From assembly GCF_900104475.1 (NCBI RefSeq), contig NZ_FNJR01000004.1:310001-374000 (forward strand): DNA of 64,000 nt. Direction: 5' to 3'. Position numbers and translations under genes: made by a program. Below the pieces are notes generated by a model. That model saw only the letters and a program-made list of their open reading frames with translations, was not told the DNA's origin and made no database searches. Numbering within the stretch: the first letter of the stretch is position 1; every line of letters starts with the position of its first letter. This DNA is from Actinopolyspora xinjiangensis (GTDB lineage: Bacteria > Actinomycetota > Actinomycetes > Mycobacteriales > Pseudonocardiaceae). Shown in pieces: positions 1-8,716 of the stretch.

Positions 1-141
1 CTTCGACTCCTGCAGCGCCGCGTCGGGAAGCCCCAACAGCTGAACGCTGGGAAGGCCACCGCCCCGAACATCGGACTCGATCTCGACCAGCACGCCGTCC
101 ACACCGAACAACGCCACCGCCCAGGTGGTGTGCAGCCCCAA
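1..141 (-). CDS. YifB/ComM-family Mg-chelatase-like ATPase, N-terminal fragment
   Basis: Only the first 47 codons lie inside the window; the gene runs off the left edge. The translation contains TWAVALFGVDGVLVEIE followed by GLPSVQLLGLPDAALQES, the characteristic beginning of the YifB/ComM family of AAA+ Mg-chelatase-like proteins, which in other bacteria help with branch migration during transformation. I place the start at a TTG preceded by AGGAGG nine bases upstream, one base after the stop of yraN, so the two are probably co-transcribed. The yraN-yifB pairing is a common actinobacterial arrangement. The remaining domains cannot be assessed. Confidence 0.8.
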   Translation of the reverse strand, partial: MGLHTTWAVALFGVDGVLVEIESDVRGGGLPSVQLLGLPDAALQESK

Positions 142-142
142 C

Positions 143-544
143 TCAGCACACCTCCTGACGGTGCTCGATGCGCACCGGTGAGTCCGGAGGCCACAGCACG
201 GACACCACGTCGAACCGGACGGGGCAGTCGCGAACCTCGTGCGCGCGTAGCCACGCGGCGGCGACCTCACGCAACTTGCGCACCTTGTGCGGACTCACGG
301 CCTCGACAGGTGAACCGTAGTCGACCCCGGAACGCGTCTTGACCTCGCAGACGATCACGCGGTGGCCGTCGGTACAGACGAGATCGAGCTCTCCCACCGG
401 ACAACTCCAGTTGCGGGAGAGGACCACCAGCCCCTGCTGCCGGAGGTACTCCGCGGCCAGGCGCTCGCCCGCCCGGCCCAGTGCGTGCCTTCTTCCGTGT
501 GTGTCGTCATCCGACACTGCTCCGATGATGGGATCGTTCCTCAT
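143..544 (-). CDS. YraN family (UPF0102) nuclease-like protein
   Basis: This 133-residue protein has the UPF0102/YraN signature: [16 protein letters not shown] near the N-terminus, then [13 protein letters not shown] and [11 protein letters not shown]. That pattern resembles the metal-binding D/E-x-K core of Holliday-junction-resolvase-type nucleases. The biochemical role of the family is not settled. I chose the ATG at 544 (MRNDPI) because the conserved domain begins soon after it and the upstream in-frame extension is unlike family members. The stop lies one base from the start of yifB, and the gene ends the minus-strand block that starts at lepB. Confidence 0.85.
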   Translation of the reverse strand: MRNDPIIGAVSDDDTHGRRHALGRAGERLAAEYLRQQGLVVLSRNWSCPVGELDLVCTDGHRVIVCEVKTRSGVDYGSPVEAVSPHKVRKLREVAAAWLRAHEVRDCPVRFDVVSVLWPPDSPVRIEHRQEVC

Positions 545-805
545 GGGGTGCCCTTCGGACTCGGTTGGCTCGGACACCGCCAACCTGCCCGGAACTTCCC
601 GCTCCCACCAGACTCGAACCGTTCGGTTGTGCACGACCACGGCAGCTGTGGACAACTTGGGAAAGCCACCCTGCCCGAAGCCCCGCAGGACTCGCTCAGC
701 CGGTGGAGCACCGCCTCACCAGTCCGGAGGGCCCCCTGTCGTCGGTTCCGACACCTCCCGGCCCCCGATGAACACGGCGAATCATCCCAGCGACGCGATA
801 TCCGG

Positions 806-1129
806 TCAGCCGAACGGCGTTCCGCTCTCCGGAAGGCGGAGCTCCGGCTTGTCGAGCTCCTCCACGTTGACGTCCTTGAACGTGATCACCCGCACGTTCT
901 TGACGAAGCGAGCGGGACGGTACATGTCCCATACCCAGGCATCCGACATGACCACTTCGAAATAGACCTCGGTATCGGAGTTGCGCACCTGGACGTCCAC
1001 TCCGTTGGCCAGGTAGAAACGCCGTTCGGTCTCCACCACGTAGGTGAACTGACCGACGATGTCGCGATACTCCTTGTAGAGTTGCAGCTCCATCTCGGTC
1101 TCGTACTTCTCGAGATCCTCGGCGCTCAT
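806..1129 (-). CDS. DUF2469 family protein
   Basis: This 107-residue acidic protein begins MSAEDLEKYETEMELQLYKEYRD and contains QFTYVVETERRFYLANGV, both hallmarks of DUF2469, a small family confined to actinobacteria and regularly placed next to rnhB (Rv2901c in M. tuberculosis, from memory). No catalytic motif, membrane segment or signal peptide is visible, and its function is unknown. It starts 21 bases after rnhB ends on the same strand and is probably in the lepB-rnhB transcription unit. Confidence 0.9.
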   Translation of the reverse strand: MSAEDLEKYETEMELQLYKEYRDIVGQFTYVVETERRFYLANGVDVQVRNSDTEVYFEVVMSDAWVWDMYRPARFVKNVRVITFKDVNVEELDKPELRLPESGTPFG

Positions 1130-1150
1130 GGCTGTGCGAGCCCTTTCCTG

Positions 1151-1996
1151 TCACTGATCGGTCCACGGATGCCCAATGGTGGTGCCCCCATTGTCCATCA
1201 CAGCTTGATCAAAAGCATCGAACAATCCGGGTTTACTGCTGTCCCCCCTCGGAGAACGCATCCCGTGGGCGAGGGCGGACTCCACCACGTTCGAATAGCT
1301 CCACCGGTGATGCGTGGTGGGACCGTGTAACCGGAGCGCCTCGCTGTGGCGCGCGGTCGAGTACCCCTTGTGCACGTCGAAGCCGTACCCGGGAAACGAT
1401 ACGTGCAGCTCCGCCATCATCCGGTCCCGGCTGACCTTGGCGAGCACCGAAGCCGCCGCCACGCAACCCGCCGCGCGGTCCCCCTTTCGGACGGCCACGC
1501 TGGGGGCGCCCAACCCCTCCACCCGGAAACCGTCGGTGAGCACATACCCGGGATGAAGGTCGAGTCCGGCGACCGCTCGACGCATCCCCTCCAGGTTCGC
1601 GACGTGCACGCCGAGGGAATCGACCTCGGAGGGGGCCAGCGAGACCACGCGGTACTCCACGGCCGACTCCCGCACCGTCTCGAACCAGTGTTCCCGCGCC
1701 CGGGCTGTGAGCAGCTTGGAGTCCGTCAGACCGTCGAACCGGCGGGACTCGCCTGCGCGCAGGACGCAGGCGGCGACCACCAGCGGTCCGGCACAGGCAC
1801 CACGTCCCGCCTCATCGACACCCGCCACAGGCCCGAGCCCACGCCGTTCCAGCGCGTTCTGCAACGCCCAACTGCCGGCGTCCCTGCGCACGATGGTGCG
1901 CGGCAACCCCAGCTCGGCGGACCTGTTCCGCAACCTCAGTATCGCTCCCACGTACGCGAGCTCGCGCCGACGAGCGAGCCACGGCGAGCCGACCAT
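1151..1996 (-). CDS. rnhB: Ribonuclease HII
   Basis: RNase HII cleaves the RNA strand of RNA/DNA hybrids and starts removal of misincorporated ribonucleotides. The signature GVDEAGRGACAGPLVVAA carries the DEG metal-binding motif, and LTDSKLL, a downstream GDRAAGCVAAASVLAKVSRD segment and HKGYSTARH complete the family pattern. The start is uncertain. The ATG at 1996 gives 281 residues and overlaps the lepB end by 61 bases, whereas a GTG near 1951 straddles the lepB stop and gives a length nearer the family norm. The C-terminus carries about 40 extra residues. Translation is probably coupled to lepB. Confidence 0.92.
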   Translation of the reverse strand: MVGSPWLARRRELAYVGAILRLRNRSAELGLPRTIVRRDAGSWALQNALERRGLGPVAGVDEAGRGACAGPLVVAACVLRAGESRRFDGLTDSKLLTARAREHWFETVRESAVEYRVVSLAPSEVDSLGVHVANLEGMRRAVAGLDLHPGYVLTDGFRVEGLGAPSVAVRKGDRAAGCVAAASVLAKVSRDRMMAELHVSFPGYGFDVHKGYSTARHSEALRLHGPTTHHRWSYSNVVESALAHGMRSPRGDSSKPGLFDAFDQAVMDNGGTTIGHPWTDQ

Positions 1997-2886
1997 GCGG
2001 CGGGCACGAGGGCCAGGTACTCCACACCCGCCGGTGCCGGAGCGCCCGAGCCGGGCTCCCGCGCCGGCCCCAGTGCCACGGCCTGGGGATTGGATTCGGG
2101 TATCCCCTGCCAACGTCCCGGCGGGAGCAGGATCACCTGTGCCTTGCCGACCACATCGTGGAGGGGTACGGCCCCGGCACGACCACCACCACCCTGGTAG
2201 CGGGAGTCCAGCGAGTTGTTCCGGTTGTCCCCCATGACCCAGAGGTGGTCCTCCGGAACCGTCACCGGACCGAACTCCTCCTGCTTGTGGGGGGTGCCGG
2301 GAGCCCAGTAGATGTAGGGCTCGTCCAGGGGGTGGCCGTCCACCAGCACACGGTTCCGCTCGTCGCAGCACTCCACGGTCTGGCCGCCGGTGGCGATCAC
2401 ACGCTTGACGAAATCCTTCTCCACGGGCTCGACGAGATGCAGCAGCGAACCGACGCGCTGGAAGAAACCGACCACCGGATTGGCGGGTTCGGAATACCCC
2501 CCCTCGTCCTGCATCCAGGTCCGGGGGCCGCTGAACACGATCACATCACCCGGCTGAGGATCGCTGAATCGGTAAGTGATCTTGTCGACGAGAATCCGGT
2601 CGTTGGTGCAGCCGTCGCAGCCGTGCAGCGTCTGCTCCATCGACCGGGAGGGGATGAGGAAGACCCGGGCGACGAAGAGCTGAAGCAGCACGGTGAGCAC
2701 CAGCGCGGTGCTTATCAGGACGAACAGCTCCCACCAGAAGGAGCCCTTCTTGGACTTTCCGGCCCCCTTAGCGGCGTTCCGCGCCGTGGAGCGCGTCGCC
2801 TCCCCCTGGTCGGCGGCTGACTGTTCGTCAGAGGAGTCCTCGGCGGGGTCCTCCTCCGGTCCTTGGGAACGCATGACGTCGGCCAC
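1936..2886 (-). CDS. lepB: Signal peptidase I
   Basis: This type I signal peptidase removes Sec and Tat signal peptides at the outer face of the membrane. The first 45 residues are a charged cytoplasmic tail. A membrane segment follows at about residues 51-76 (WWELFVLISTALVLTVLLQL). The catalytic serine is S82 in IPSRSMEQT and the general base is K161 in FVKRVIATGG. GDNRNNSLDSR marks box E. The C-terminus ends with a weakly hydrophobic stretch (EYLALVPAAW) where relatives often carry a second membrane helix. Its 3' end overlaps rnhB. Confidence 0.95.
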   Translation of the reverse strand: MADVMRSQGPEEDPAEDSSDEQSAADQGEATRSTARNAAKGAGKSKKGSFWWELFVLISTALVLTVLLQLFVARVFLIPSRSMEQTLHGCDGCTNDRILVDKITYRFSDPQPGDVIVFSGPRTWMQDEGGYSEPANPVVGFFQRVGSLLHLVEPVEKDFVKRVIATGGQTVECCDERNRVLVDGHPLDEPYIYWAPGTPHKQEEFGPVTVPEDHLWVMGDNRNNSLDSRYQGGGGRAGAVPLHDVVGKAQVILLPPGRWQGIPESNPQAVALGPAREPGSGAPAPAGVEYLALVPAAWSARRGSLVGASSRTWERY

Positions 2887-3177
2887 GTGGCCAGGCTACT
2901 GGATCCGTGACGCCCTTCTCCTCCGACCCCGCCGGGCCCCACGAATCACGATGATCGAAAACACCACCTCTGCGGTGGGATTTTACCGTTCTGTCAGGAA
3001 CGTCCCCCGCAGAACGCGGGGCGCGGGGGCGACGGACCGGAGAGCCGTCGGGAGATCGCCACCACGGCTTCACTCAATCGAAGGATCCCGACTCGCTGAA
3101 CACATTCGGACGAGGAAGATCTCACGACAAGGGGCCGGGCCTCCCGCGACGGACGTGACGGCACTTCGAGCGGGAAC
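2887..3177. other. lepB upstream intergenic region
   Basis: This region lies between the lepB start and the rplS terminator. I see no convincing gene on either strand. It should contain the lepB promoter on the minus strand; the stretch around 2950-3000 (AACACCACCTCTGCGG, TTTTACCG) is less GC-rich, but no clear -10/-35 pair stands out. Confidence 0.4.
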
Positions 3178-3214
3178 AAAAATGCACGGCCCCGAACCGA
3201 TCGGGACCGTGCAT
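3178..3214 (-). terminator. Rho-independent terminator after rplS
   Basis: Read on the minus strand, ATGCACGG pairs with CCGTGCAT, and an inner CCCGA/TCGGG stem closes a five-base loop. The total is about 14 bp and is followed at once by five Ts. It lies 53 bases past the rplS stop, separating rplS from lepB. Confidence 0.85.
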
Positions 3215-3266
3215 CGTCGATACGCCACTCCGCCCGGCGGACGAACCCCACCGGACGAAATCCGCG

Positions 3267-3626
3267 TCAGGAGGAGGACTTGGCGAGCTTCTTCTCCTTG
3301 ACGCGTGCAGCCTTGCCGACCCGGTTGCGCAGGTAGTACAGCTTGGCCCGCCGGACGTCGCCACGCGTGGCGACCTCGATCTTGGCGATGTTGGGGCTGT
3401 GTACCGGGAAGGTCCGCTCCACGCCGACACCGAAGGAGACCTTGCGAACGGTGAAGGTCTCCCGGATGCCACCGCCCTGCCGACGGATGACCACACCCTG
3501 GAAGACCTGGACACGCTCGCGCGAACCCTCGATGACGCGGACGTGGACCTTCAGCGTGTCGCCGGGCCGGAAGTCTGGGATGTCGGAACGCATCGACTGG
3601 GCGTCCAGCGCGTCCAGCTTGTTCAT
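3267..3626 (-). CDS. rplS: 50S ribosomal protein L19
   Basis: This 119-residue protein matches L19 throughout: [50 protein letters not shown] and [18 protein letters not shown]19 sits at the 30S-50S interface of the ribosome. It is transcribed on its own, with a 371-base gap upstream from trmD and a strong terminator downstream. The start ATG (MNKLDALDA) is the usual one for the family. Confidence 0.98.
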   Translation of the reverse strand: MNKLDALDAQSMRSDIPDFRPGDTLKVHVRVIEGSRERVQVFQGVVIRRQGGGIRETFTVRKVSFGVGVERTFPVHSPNIAKIEVATRGDVRRAKLYYLRNRVGKAARVKEKKLAKSSS

Positions 3627-3840
3627 CGGTGGTCCGTCCTCATCCGTGTCGTTGAACGTTCACTCACGACAGTGAAATCTGTTCAGGTGAGCCGCGACTC
3701 GTGTCACGGCGACTCTGCACTCGCGACCCTCGCAGGGCCTACGAATCCCCCTGTGACTAACCCGACACCGCTGTCGGCGTCCGGGTCCGTCACCGAGTCG
3801 TTTTACGTCGTCCCGGGACACCGGGGAAGACGTCTGCCGT
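3627..3840. promoter_or_regulatory. rplS upstream/leader region
   Basis: This non-coding stretch upstream of rplS probably holds its promoter and a 5' leader. Several short inverted repeats occur (for example AACGTTCACTCACGAC and GACAGTGAAATCTGTTC near 3655-3690), so the leader may fold, but I cannot match it to a known ribosomal-protein leader. No ORF in it looks real. Confidence 0.4.
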
Positions 3841-3874
3841 AGCAGAAAAGCGGTTACCGGTGGTACTGCCACCG
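3841..3874 (-). terminator. Candidate terminator after trmD
   Basis: On the minus strand CGGTGG and CCACCG form a 6-bp stem around a CAGTA loop, followed after a short GTAACCG spacer by CTTTTCT. It lies about 120 bases past the trmD stop. The stem is short and the T-run is displaced, so this is a weak call. Confidence 0.4.
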
Positions 3875-3997
3875 CACCGGCCGCAATTGCTTCACCGGAC
3901 AGCTTATCAGCCGAGCTCGGCCCCTCGAACGAGCCCCGGTTCGACCGGCACCACCACGGGTACCGGGCGGCCGGAGGACACGGCCGGAGAACACGGG

Positions 3998-4792
3998 TCA
4001 GGCCTCCGGAGAGTCCCAGACACCCGAGGAGCCCTCCTCGTCCCCGGCCAGGCGCAACCGCTCCAGCACGGCCCGGTCGTGCTCGTCCAACTCCTCGGAA
4101 GAAAGCCTCTCCAGCAGTTCGGGACGACGGCGCCACGTGCGTCGCAGGCCCTGTTCCCTGCGCCAACGCCGCACAGCGGCGTGGTCCCCGGAACGCAGCA
4201 CCTCCGGCACGGAAAGTCCTCGCCAGGTCTCGGGACGCGTGTAACTCGGGCCTTCCAGCAATCCGTCGGAGAACGAATCCTGCTCCGCGGAAGCGGGATT
4301 GCCGAGCACGCCGGGCAACAACCGGACCACGGCCTCGATCATGGTCAGGGCGGCGACCTCTCCACCGACGAGCACGTAGTCGCCGATGGAGACCTCCTCG
4401 ACCGGCATCCTGCGCGCGGCGTCGTCGATCACCCGCTGGTCGATGCCCTCGTAGCGTCCGCAGGCGAAGATCAAACGCGTCTCCTCCGACCAACGACGTG
4501 CCGTGCGCTGCTCGAAGGGTACTCCGGCGGGAGTGGGCACGACGAGGCGCGGGATCGCGGCCTCCGCTGCGGAGACGCTGTCGAGTGCTTCACCCCACAC
4601 GTCAGGTTTCATTACCATACCGGGACCGCCACCGTAGGGGCTGGCATCGACCGAACGGTGGACGTCGTGGGTCCAGTCACGCAGATCGTGCACTTCCACG
4701 GAGATCCTGCCCCGTTCGATGGCCTTTCCCAGCAGGGCCTCCCGCACCGGAGCGAGATAGTCGGGAAAGATCGTCAGTACGTCTATCCGCAA
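3998..4792 (-). CDS. trmD: tRNA (guanine-N1)-methyltransferase TrmD
   Basis: TrmD methylates G37 of tRNAs with G36 using S-adenosylmethionine, preventing +1 frameshifting. The N-terminal SPOUT fold is clear: [13 protein letters not shown], then [30 protein letters not shown], and the trefoil-knot segment [24 protein letters not shown]. The C-terminal domain ([32 protein letters not shown]) is complete, and the length of 264 is typical. It is the last gene of the rpsP-khpA-rimM-trmD block. Confidence 0.98.
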   Translation of the reverse strand: MRIDVLTIFPDYLAPVREALLGKAIERGRISVEVHDLRDWTHDVHRSVDASPYGGGPGMVMKPDVWGEALDSVSAAEAAIPRLVVPTPAGVPFEQRTARRWSEETRLIFACGRYEGIDQRVIDDAARRMPVEEVSIGDYVLVGGEVAALTMIEAVVRLLPGVLGNPASAEQDSFSDGLLEGPSYTRPETWRGLSVPEVLRSGDHAAVRRWRREQGLRRTWRRRPELLERLSSEELDEHDRAVLERLRLAGDEEGSSGVWDSPEA

Positions 4793-4947
4793 GGCAGCTC
4801 CCTTCCGGTCGAACGGCCGGGATCGGTGGAACGCCCGGAACGATCCGGGTGGGAACCGTCCCGCGACATCGGCCCGCCAACGCGGCGGCCCCGAAAAGAT
4901 GTCGGGAACTCCGCTCGGCTCCCGGGAAGGGAAATACCGAGGGCGGT

Positions 4948-5490
4948 TCAGGAAAGATCCAGCAGCCCCTCGGGAGGATCGACGGTCACGAACCCGTCCT
5001 CCGGAGCCACCTCGACCACTATGTCGGCGACGAAGGGCACGAGGGCCTCCCGCCCGTCCGCGAGCGACAACCGCAACAACTCCCCGCCCGGAGCGTGCAG
5101 CACGCCGAGCAGGGTGCCCAGCTCATCACCCGACGGGTCGAAAGCCCGCAGCCCCTCGAGCTCGTGGTCGTGGAACTCGTCCGGATCGTCGATCCCCTCG
5201 AGCTCGTCGGACCGCACGGTGAGCAGCGCTCCCCGAAGCCGTTCGGCTTCCTCGCGCCCCCTCACCTCGGTCGCCTTGACGAGCAGCCGCCCGGCATGCC
5301 ACCGGGCGGCCGTCAGCTCAAGCGATTCGGGACGCGTGCCCGGGGATTTCCACAGCACCCCCAGCACGGCCCCCGCGACGAAACGCCGCTCCGGACTGTC
5401 CGTGCGGACTTCCACCACCAACTCGCCGTGGACACCGTGCGGCTTGGCCACACGACCGACCACGAGTGGGGACGTCTGTTGCTCCGCCAT
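4948..5490 (-). CDS. rimM: 16S rRNA processing protein RimM
   Basis: RimM is a maturation factor for the 30S head that binds S19. The N-terminal domain reads [22 protein letters not shown] and [21 protein letters not shown]. The C-terminal PRC-barrel reads [13 protein letters not shown] through [12 protein letters not shown] and [13 protein letters not shown] chose the ATG at 5490 (MAEQQTS); an in-frame TTG at 5505 would overlap the khpA stop and cannot be excluded. No strong ribosome-binding site precedes either, which suggests coupling to khpA. Confidence 0.95.
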   Translation of the reverse strand: MAEQQTSPLVVGRVAKPHGVHGELVVEVRTDSPERRFVAGAVLGVLWKSPGTRPESLELTAARWHAGRLLVKATEVRGREEAERLRGALLTVRSDELEGIDDPDEFHDHELEGLRAFDPSGDELGTLLGVLHAPGGELLRLSLADGREALVPFVADIVVEVAPEDGFVTVDPPEGLLDLS

Positions 5491-5501
5491 CGTCGATGGT
5501 G

Positions 5502-5741
5502 TCAACGATCGGTGTCGACCACGTCGACCCTGATACCGCGGCCGCCCACTCCGGAGATGACGGTGCGCAACGCCGTAGCGGTCCGACCACCCCGACCGAT
5601 CACCTTGCCGAGGTCGTCGGGATTGACGTGCACTTCGAGAGTGCGACCACGGCGAGTGGTCAGGGACTCGACACGCACCTCGTCAGGGTTGTCCACGATC
5701 CCTCGGACGAGGTGCTCCAACGCGTCGGCGAGGACAGTCAC
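5502..5741 (-). CDS. khpA: KH-domain RNA-binding protein KhpA
   Basis: This 79-residue protein is a single KH domain with the RNA-contacting GXXG loop in [15 protein letters not shown]. KhpA (formerly YlqC) binds RNA, in some Gram-positives with KhpB, and affects cell elongation and division. The GTG start overlaps the rpsP TGA by four bases (GTGA), a sign of translational coupling. No khpB lies in this window. Confidence 0.95.
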   Translation of the reverse strand: MTVLADALEHLVRGIVDNPDEVRVESLTTRRGRTLEVHVNPDDLGKVIGRGGRTATALRTVISGVGGRGIRVDVVDTDR

Positions 5742-6193
5742 TCCTGGCCTTCCTCGGCCTGCTCCTTGTTCTCGTCCTCACTGGCGGAGGCCTCGGACTT
5801 CTTGCCGCCGCCCTTCTTCTTCGGGGTGGTGGCGTCGGCGCCCGGCTCCTCCTCAGCCGCGGCCAGCGCGGCCTCGAACAGCTCCTGCTTGGACTTCTTG
5901 GAGTCCTTGACCTGCAGCGTGCCCTCGGCGCCGGGAAGCCCCTTGAACTTCTGCCAGTCACCGGTGATCTTGAGCAGGTGCTGGACCCGTTCGGTGGGCT
6001 GGGCACCGACGCTGAGCCAGTACTGCGCACGCTCGGAGTTCACCTGGATGTGACTCGGCTGCTGCTTGGGGTGGTACTGACCGATGGTCTCGATGTCCCT
6101 GCCGTCACGGCGGGTCTTGGCGTCGGCCACGACAATACGGTAGTGCGGTTCACGGATCTTGCCCAACCGCATCAACTTGATCTTAACTGCCAC
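5738..6193 (-). CDS. rpsP: 30S ribosomal protein S16
   Basis: The N-terminal 85 residues are canonical S16: [31 protein letters not shown], then IGQYHPKQ and [15 protein letters not shown]. About 65 further residues form an actinobacterial tail that alternates acidic and lysine-rich stretches ([33 protein letters not shown]) and is likely disordered. It heads the khpA-rimM-trmD block. Confidence 0.97.
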   Translation of the reverse strand: MAVKIKLMRLGKIREPHYRIVVADAKTRRDGRDIETIGQYHPKQQPSHIQVNSERAQYWLSVGAQPTERVQHLLKITGDWQKFKGLPGAEGTLQVKDSKKSKQELFEAALAAAEEEPGADATTPKKKGGGKKSEASASEDENKEQAEEGQE

Positions 6194-6430
6194 GGGTGGT
6201 GGTGCTCCTCAAACTCTCGTTCGTGCTCCGGTGAGCATCACTGTTCATACAGCGCCGAACGCGCCGGGATGCCCATACTTCGACCAGCCACGAAGCGGTG
6301 AGAGAGCCCGCTCGTGGCGAACAGCTCCCCATTGTGCCAGACCCACTTCCGGGTGGGCCCCCTCGGTCTCCAGCTCGTGCACATCGCCGAGGCTGAGGCC
6401 GCGAGGGCCTCCGGCTCCCCGTTCGGTCTC

Positions 6431-7372
6431 TCAGGCCGGCAGCATGCCCAGCGACATGAGCAACAGCCCCAACGCCGGCAGGAAGTTGTTCACCTGGTGT
6501 GCCACGACGCTAGCAGTCAACCTTCCGGTAACCAGGCGGGCCAGGCCTATCGGAACCGCGATGACTATCAACAGCAGGGTACGAGCCGGTTCGAAGTGCC
6601 CGATCGCGAAGATCGCGGTGGTGAGCAGGAAGACGGTCAACTGGTTGAACCTGAGCCGCTCCATCGCTCCCCAGAGCAGGCCCCGGTAGAGCAACTCCTC
6701 GCAGACAGGAGCTATCAGCCACACGTGCAGGAAGATGACCACGGCCAGTAACGGTGGCAGGCGGACGTCCTCCAGCAGACTGCCCACAGCCGAGTTGGCC
6801 CGCTCCGTACCCACCCAACGGGTCCACAGCGAGGAGGCGACGGTGCTGAGCACCAACCCGGCGAACCCGATGAGCAACCCGATTCGCACGTCGGAACGCC
6901 GCCAGCGCAACCCGAAGTCCCGGACCGGCCCGTTGCCTCGGACCACGGTCGCCGCGACGGCCACCAGACCGGCCAACACGGTAGGAGCCATCAGAACCAG
7001 GACGAAGACGGGGCCCACCCACCCTCCTTCGCCGAAGTCCCCGAACAGAGCGGCGAGCCCGACCGAGACCAGCACGAACACGGCCTCGGCCAGGAAGAAG
7101 GCACCGAACCCCCATCGTGGCTTCGACGCCGTGGGCGAGCCGTCGGTCGTTCCCGAAGTGGTTCCGCCGTGCTGCTCCGGATCCACGTGTCCACCGGATG
7201 ACTGCGGTGCCGTCACGGGCGCCTCCGTGCGATCCAGGTAACCGCCGGGCCAGGGGCTGAATCGCCCGGCATCGTCGAACCGCCAGACTACCGCCGATTC
7301 CCGAGGGTCGGCACTCGGATATATCAGCACGGCGGCAACACCCCACAGGGCGCGACCGTACCCGGTGATCAA
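6431..7372 (-). CDS. CPBP family intramembrane metalloprotease
   Basis: This multi-pass membrane protein has the CPBP (Abi/CAAX protease-like) motifs: motif 1 EELLYRGLLWG with its glutamates and arginine, motif 2 FAIGHFEPA with its histidine, and motif 3 VVAHQVNNF. About seven hydrophobic helices follow a hydrophilic N-terminal region of about 90 residues. Substrates in actinobacteria are unknown. The TTG start at 7372 overlaps the amidohydrolase stop (TTGA), so the two may be coupled; a downstream start such as the GTG before WRFDDAGR is also possible. Confidence 0.88.
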   Translation of the reverse strand: MITGYGRALWGVAAVLIYPSADPRESAVVWRFDDAGRFSPWPGGYLDRTEAPVTAPQSSGGHVDPEQHGGTTSGTTDGSPTASKPRWGFGAFFLAEAVFVLVSVGLAALFGDFGEGGWVGPVFVLVLMAPTVLAGLVAVAATVVRGNGPVRDFGLRWRRSDVRIGLLIGFAGLVLSTVASSLWTRWVGTERANSAVGSLLEDVRLPPLLAVVIFLHVWLIAPVCEELLYRGLLWGAMERLRFNQLTVFLLTTAIFAIGHFEPARTLLLIVIAVPIGLARLVTGRLTASVVAHQVNNFLPALGLLLMSLGMLPA

Positions 7373-8442
7373 CCCACCAGGTCACCGCGCAGCAGGATCC
7401 GCTCCGGAAAGCGCAACGCGTCCAGGTCCACGCGTGGGTCGTCCGCGTAGCAAACCAGGTCGGCGGCGGCTCCGTGCTCGAGACCGGCGAAGCCGAGCCA
7501 GCGGCGGGCCGACCAGGTAGCGGCGCCCAACGCCTGTTCCCGAGACATTCCCACCCGGTGCAGCGCGACGATCTCGTCGACGAGCCTGCCGTGCTCGATG
7601 CCACCCCCCGCGTCCGTTCCCGCGTAGACCGGCACCCCGGCCTCGATGGCCCTGCGCACGGTTCGATCGCTGTCCCGGTGGAGCCGGCGCATATGGGAAG
7701 CGTAGTCGGGGTACTTGACGGCGGCCGAGGCGAACGAGGGGAAGTTCTCGATGTTGATCAGTGTGGGAACCAACGCGGTCCCCTGTCGCGCCATCTGCTC
7801 GATCATCGCGTCGTCGAGGCCGGTCCCGTGCTCGATGCAGTCGATCCCCGCGTCGAGCAACCCGCCCAGGGCCCGCTCCCCGAAGACGTGCGCGGTGACC
7901 CTGGCACCGTGCCGATGCGCGGCCTCCACGGCCTTGCCGAGCGCTTCGTCACTCCACAGCGGGGCCAGGTCCCCCACGGAACGGTCGACCCAGTCGCCGA
8001 CCAGCTTGACCCACCCGTCACCGCGAGCGGCCTGCTCGGCCACGGCTTCCGGAAGCACCTCCGGATCCTCGAGTTCCTCGGCGAGTCCGGGAATGTAGCG
8101 CTTCGGACGAGCCAGGTGCCGCCCCGCGCGGAGAATTCGCGGGAGATCGGCCCTGGCCTGCAGCGGGCTGGTGTCCACCGGAGCACCGCAGTCTCGGATC
8201 AACAGCGTCCCGGCCGCCCTGTCGGTCTCGGCCTGGTTCGCGGCCTCGTCGAGGTCCACCGGCCCGTGCGGCCCGATGCCGACGTGGCAGTGCGCGTCCA
8301 CCGGACCGGGCAGCACATAGCCACCGTCGAAAACCGTGACGGCGTCCTCCAGCGGTTCGGTACTGATCAGCCCGTCCTGAACCCACAGGTCACGGGACCG
8401 CCCCTCGGGGAGGAGAACCCCACGCAGATGCAGTGCCGTCAC
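7369..8442 (-). CDS. Metal-dependent amidohydrolase
   Basis: This is an amidohydrolase-superfamily TIM-barrel enzyme of 357 residues. Metal-ligand motifs are visible in order: H51-x-H53 in VDAHCHVGIG, a lysine in GWVKLVGDW, histidines in RVTAHVFGE and CIEHGTG, and an aspartate in YAGTDAGGG. The substrate is unknown; this branch includes imidazolonepropionase-like and prolidase-like hydrolases. M. tuberculosis has a similar gene beside ffh (Rv2915c, from memory). Its GTG start overlaps an upstream small ORF by GTGA. Confidence 0.88.
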   Translation of the reverse strand: MTALHLRGVLLPEGRSRDLWVQDGLISTEPLEDAVTVFDGGYVLPGPVDAHCHVGIGPHGPVDLDEAANQAETDRAAGTLLIRDCGAPVDTSPLQARADLPRILRAGRHLARPKRYIPGLAEELEDPEVLPEAVAEQAARGDGWVKLVGDWVDRSVGDLAPLWSDEALGKAVEAAHRHGARVTAHVFGERALGGLLDAGIDCIEHGTGLDDAMIEQMARQGTALVPTLINIENFPSFASAAVKYPDYASHMRRLHRDSDRTVRRAIEAGVPVYAGTDAGGGIEHGRLVDEIVALHRVGMSREQALGAATWSARRWLGFAGLEHGAAADLVCYADDPRVDLDALRFPERILLRGDLVG

Positions 8443-8705
8443 GAACGCTCCTCGATCCTCGAACCCGTCACGGGAGCCAGCCGGAGCACGCGAGCCCCGG
8501 AAACCACCGGAGCCCGAACGAGCTGCCTCCTCGGCCGTGAGAGTCCGTCGTCCGACCGCCGCGCCACGAGAATCTCGTCACACGGAAGACGGCACGCCGA
8601 GACGAGGCGCGACGCGGCCGACCGCCCCGCGGTCGGCGAACCCGTGAACCGAGACGGAACGACCGTGACTTCGTGCCAGCGGGTAGCGACGACGGAGCCG
8701 ACCAC
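8439..8705 (-). CDS. Possible small ORF between ffh and the amidohydrolase
   Basis: This 88-codon reading frame begins with GTG 11 bases after the ffh stop and ends in a GTGA overlap with the amidohydrolase start. Third-position GC looks to be roughly 80 percent, below a typical gene here. The product is arginine- and serine-rich (SRPRRQLVRAPVV) with no family I recognise, and no clear ribosome-binding site precedes it. The tight spacing is the main argument for it; it may instead be non-coding spacer. Confidence 0.3.
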   Translation of the reverse strand: MVGSVVATRWHEVTVVPSRFTGSPTAGRSAASRLVSACRLPCDEILVARRSDDGLSRPRRQLVRAPVVSGARVLRLAPVTGSRIEERS

Positions 8706-8716
8706 CGGACGGGTGA

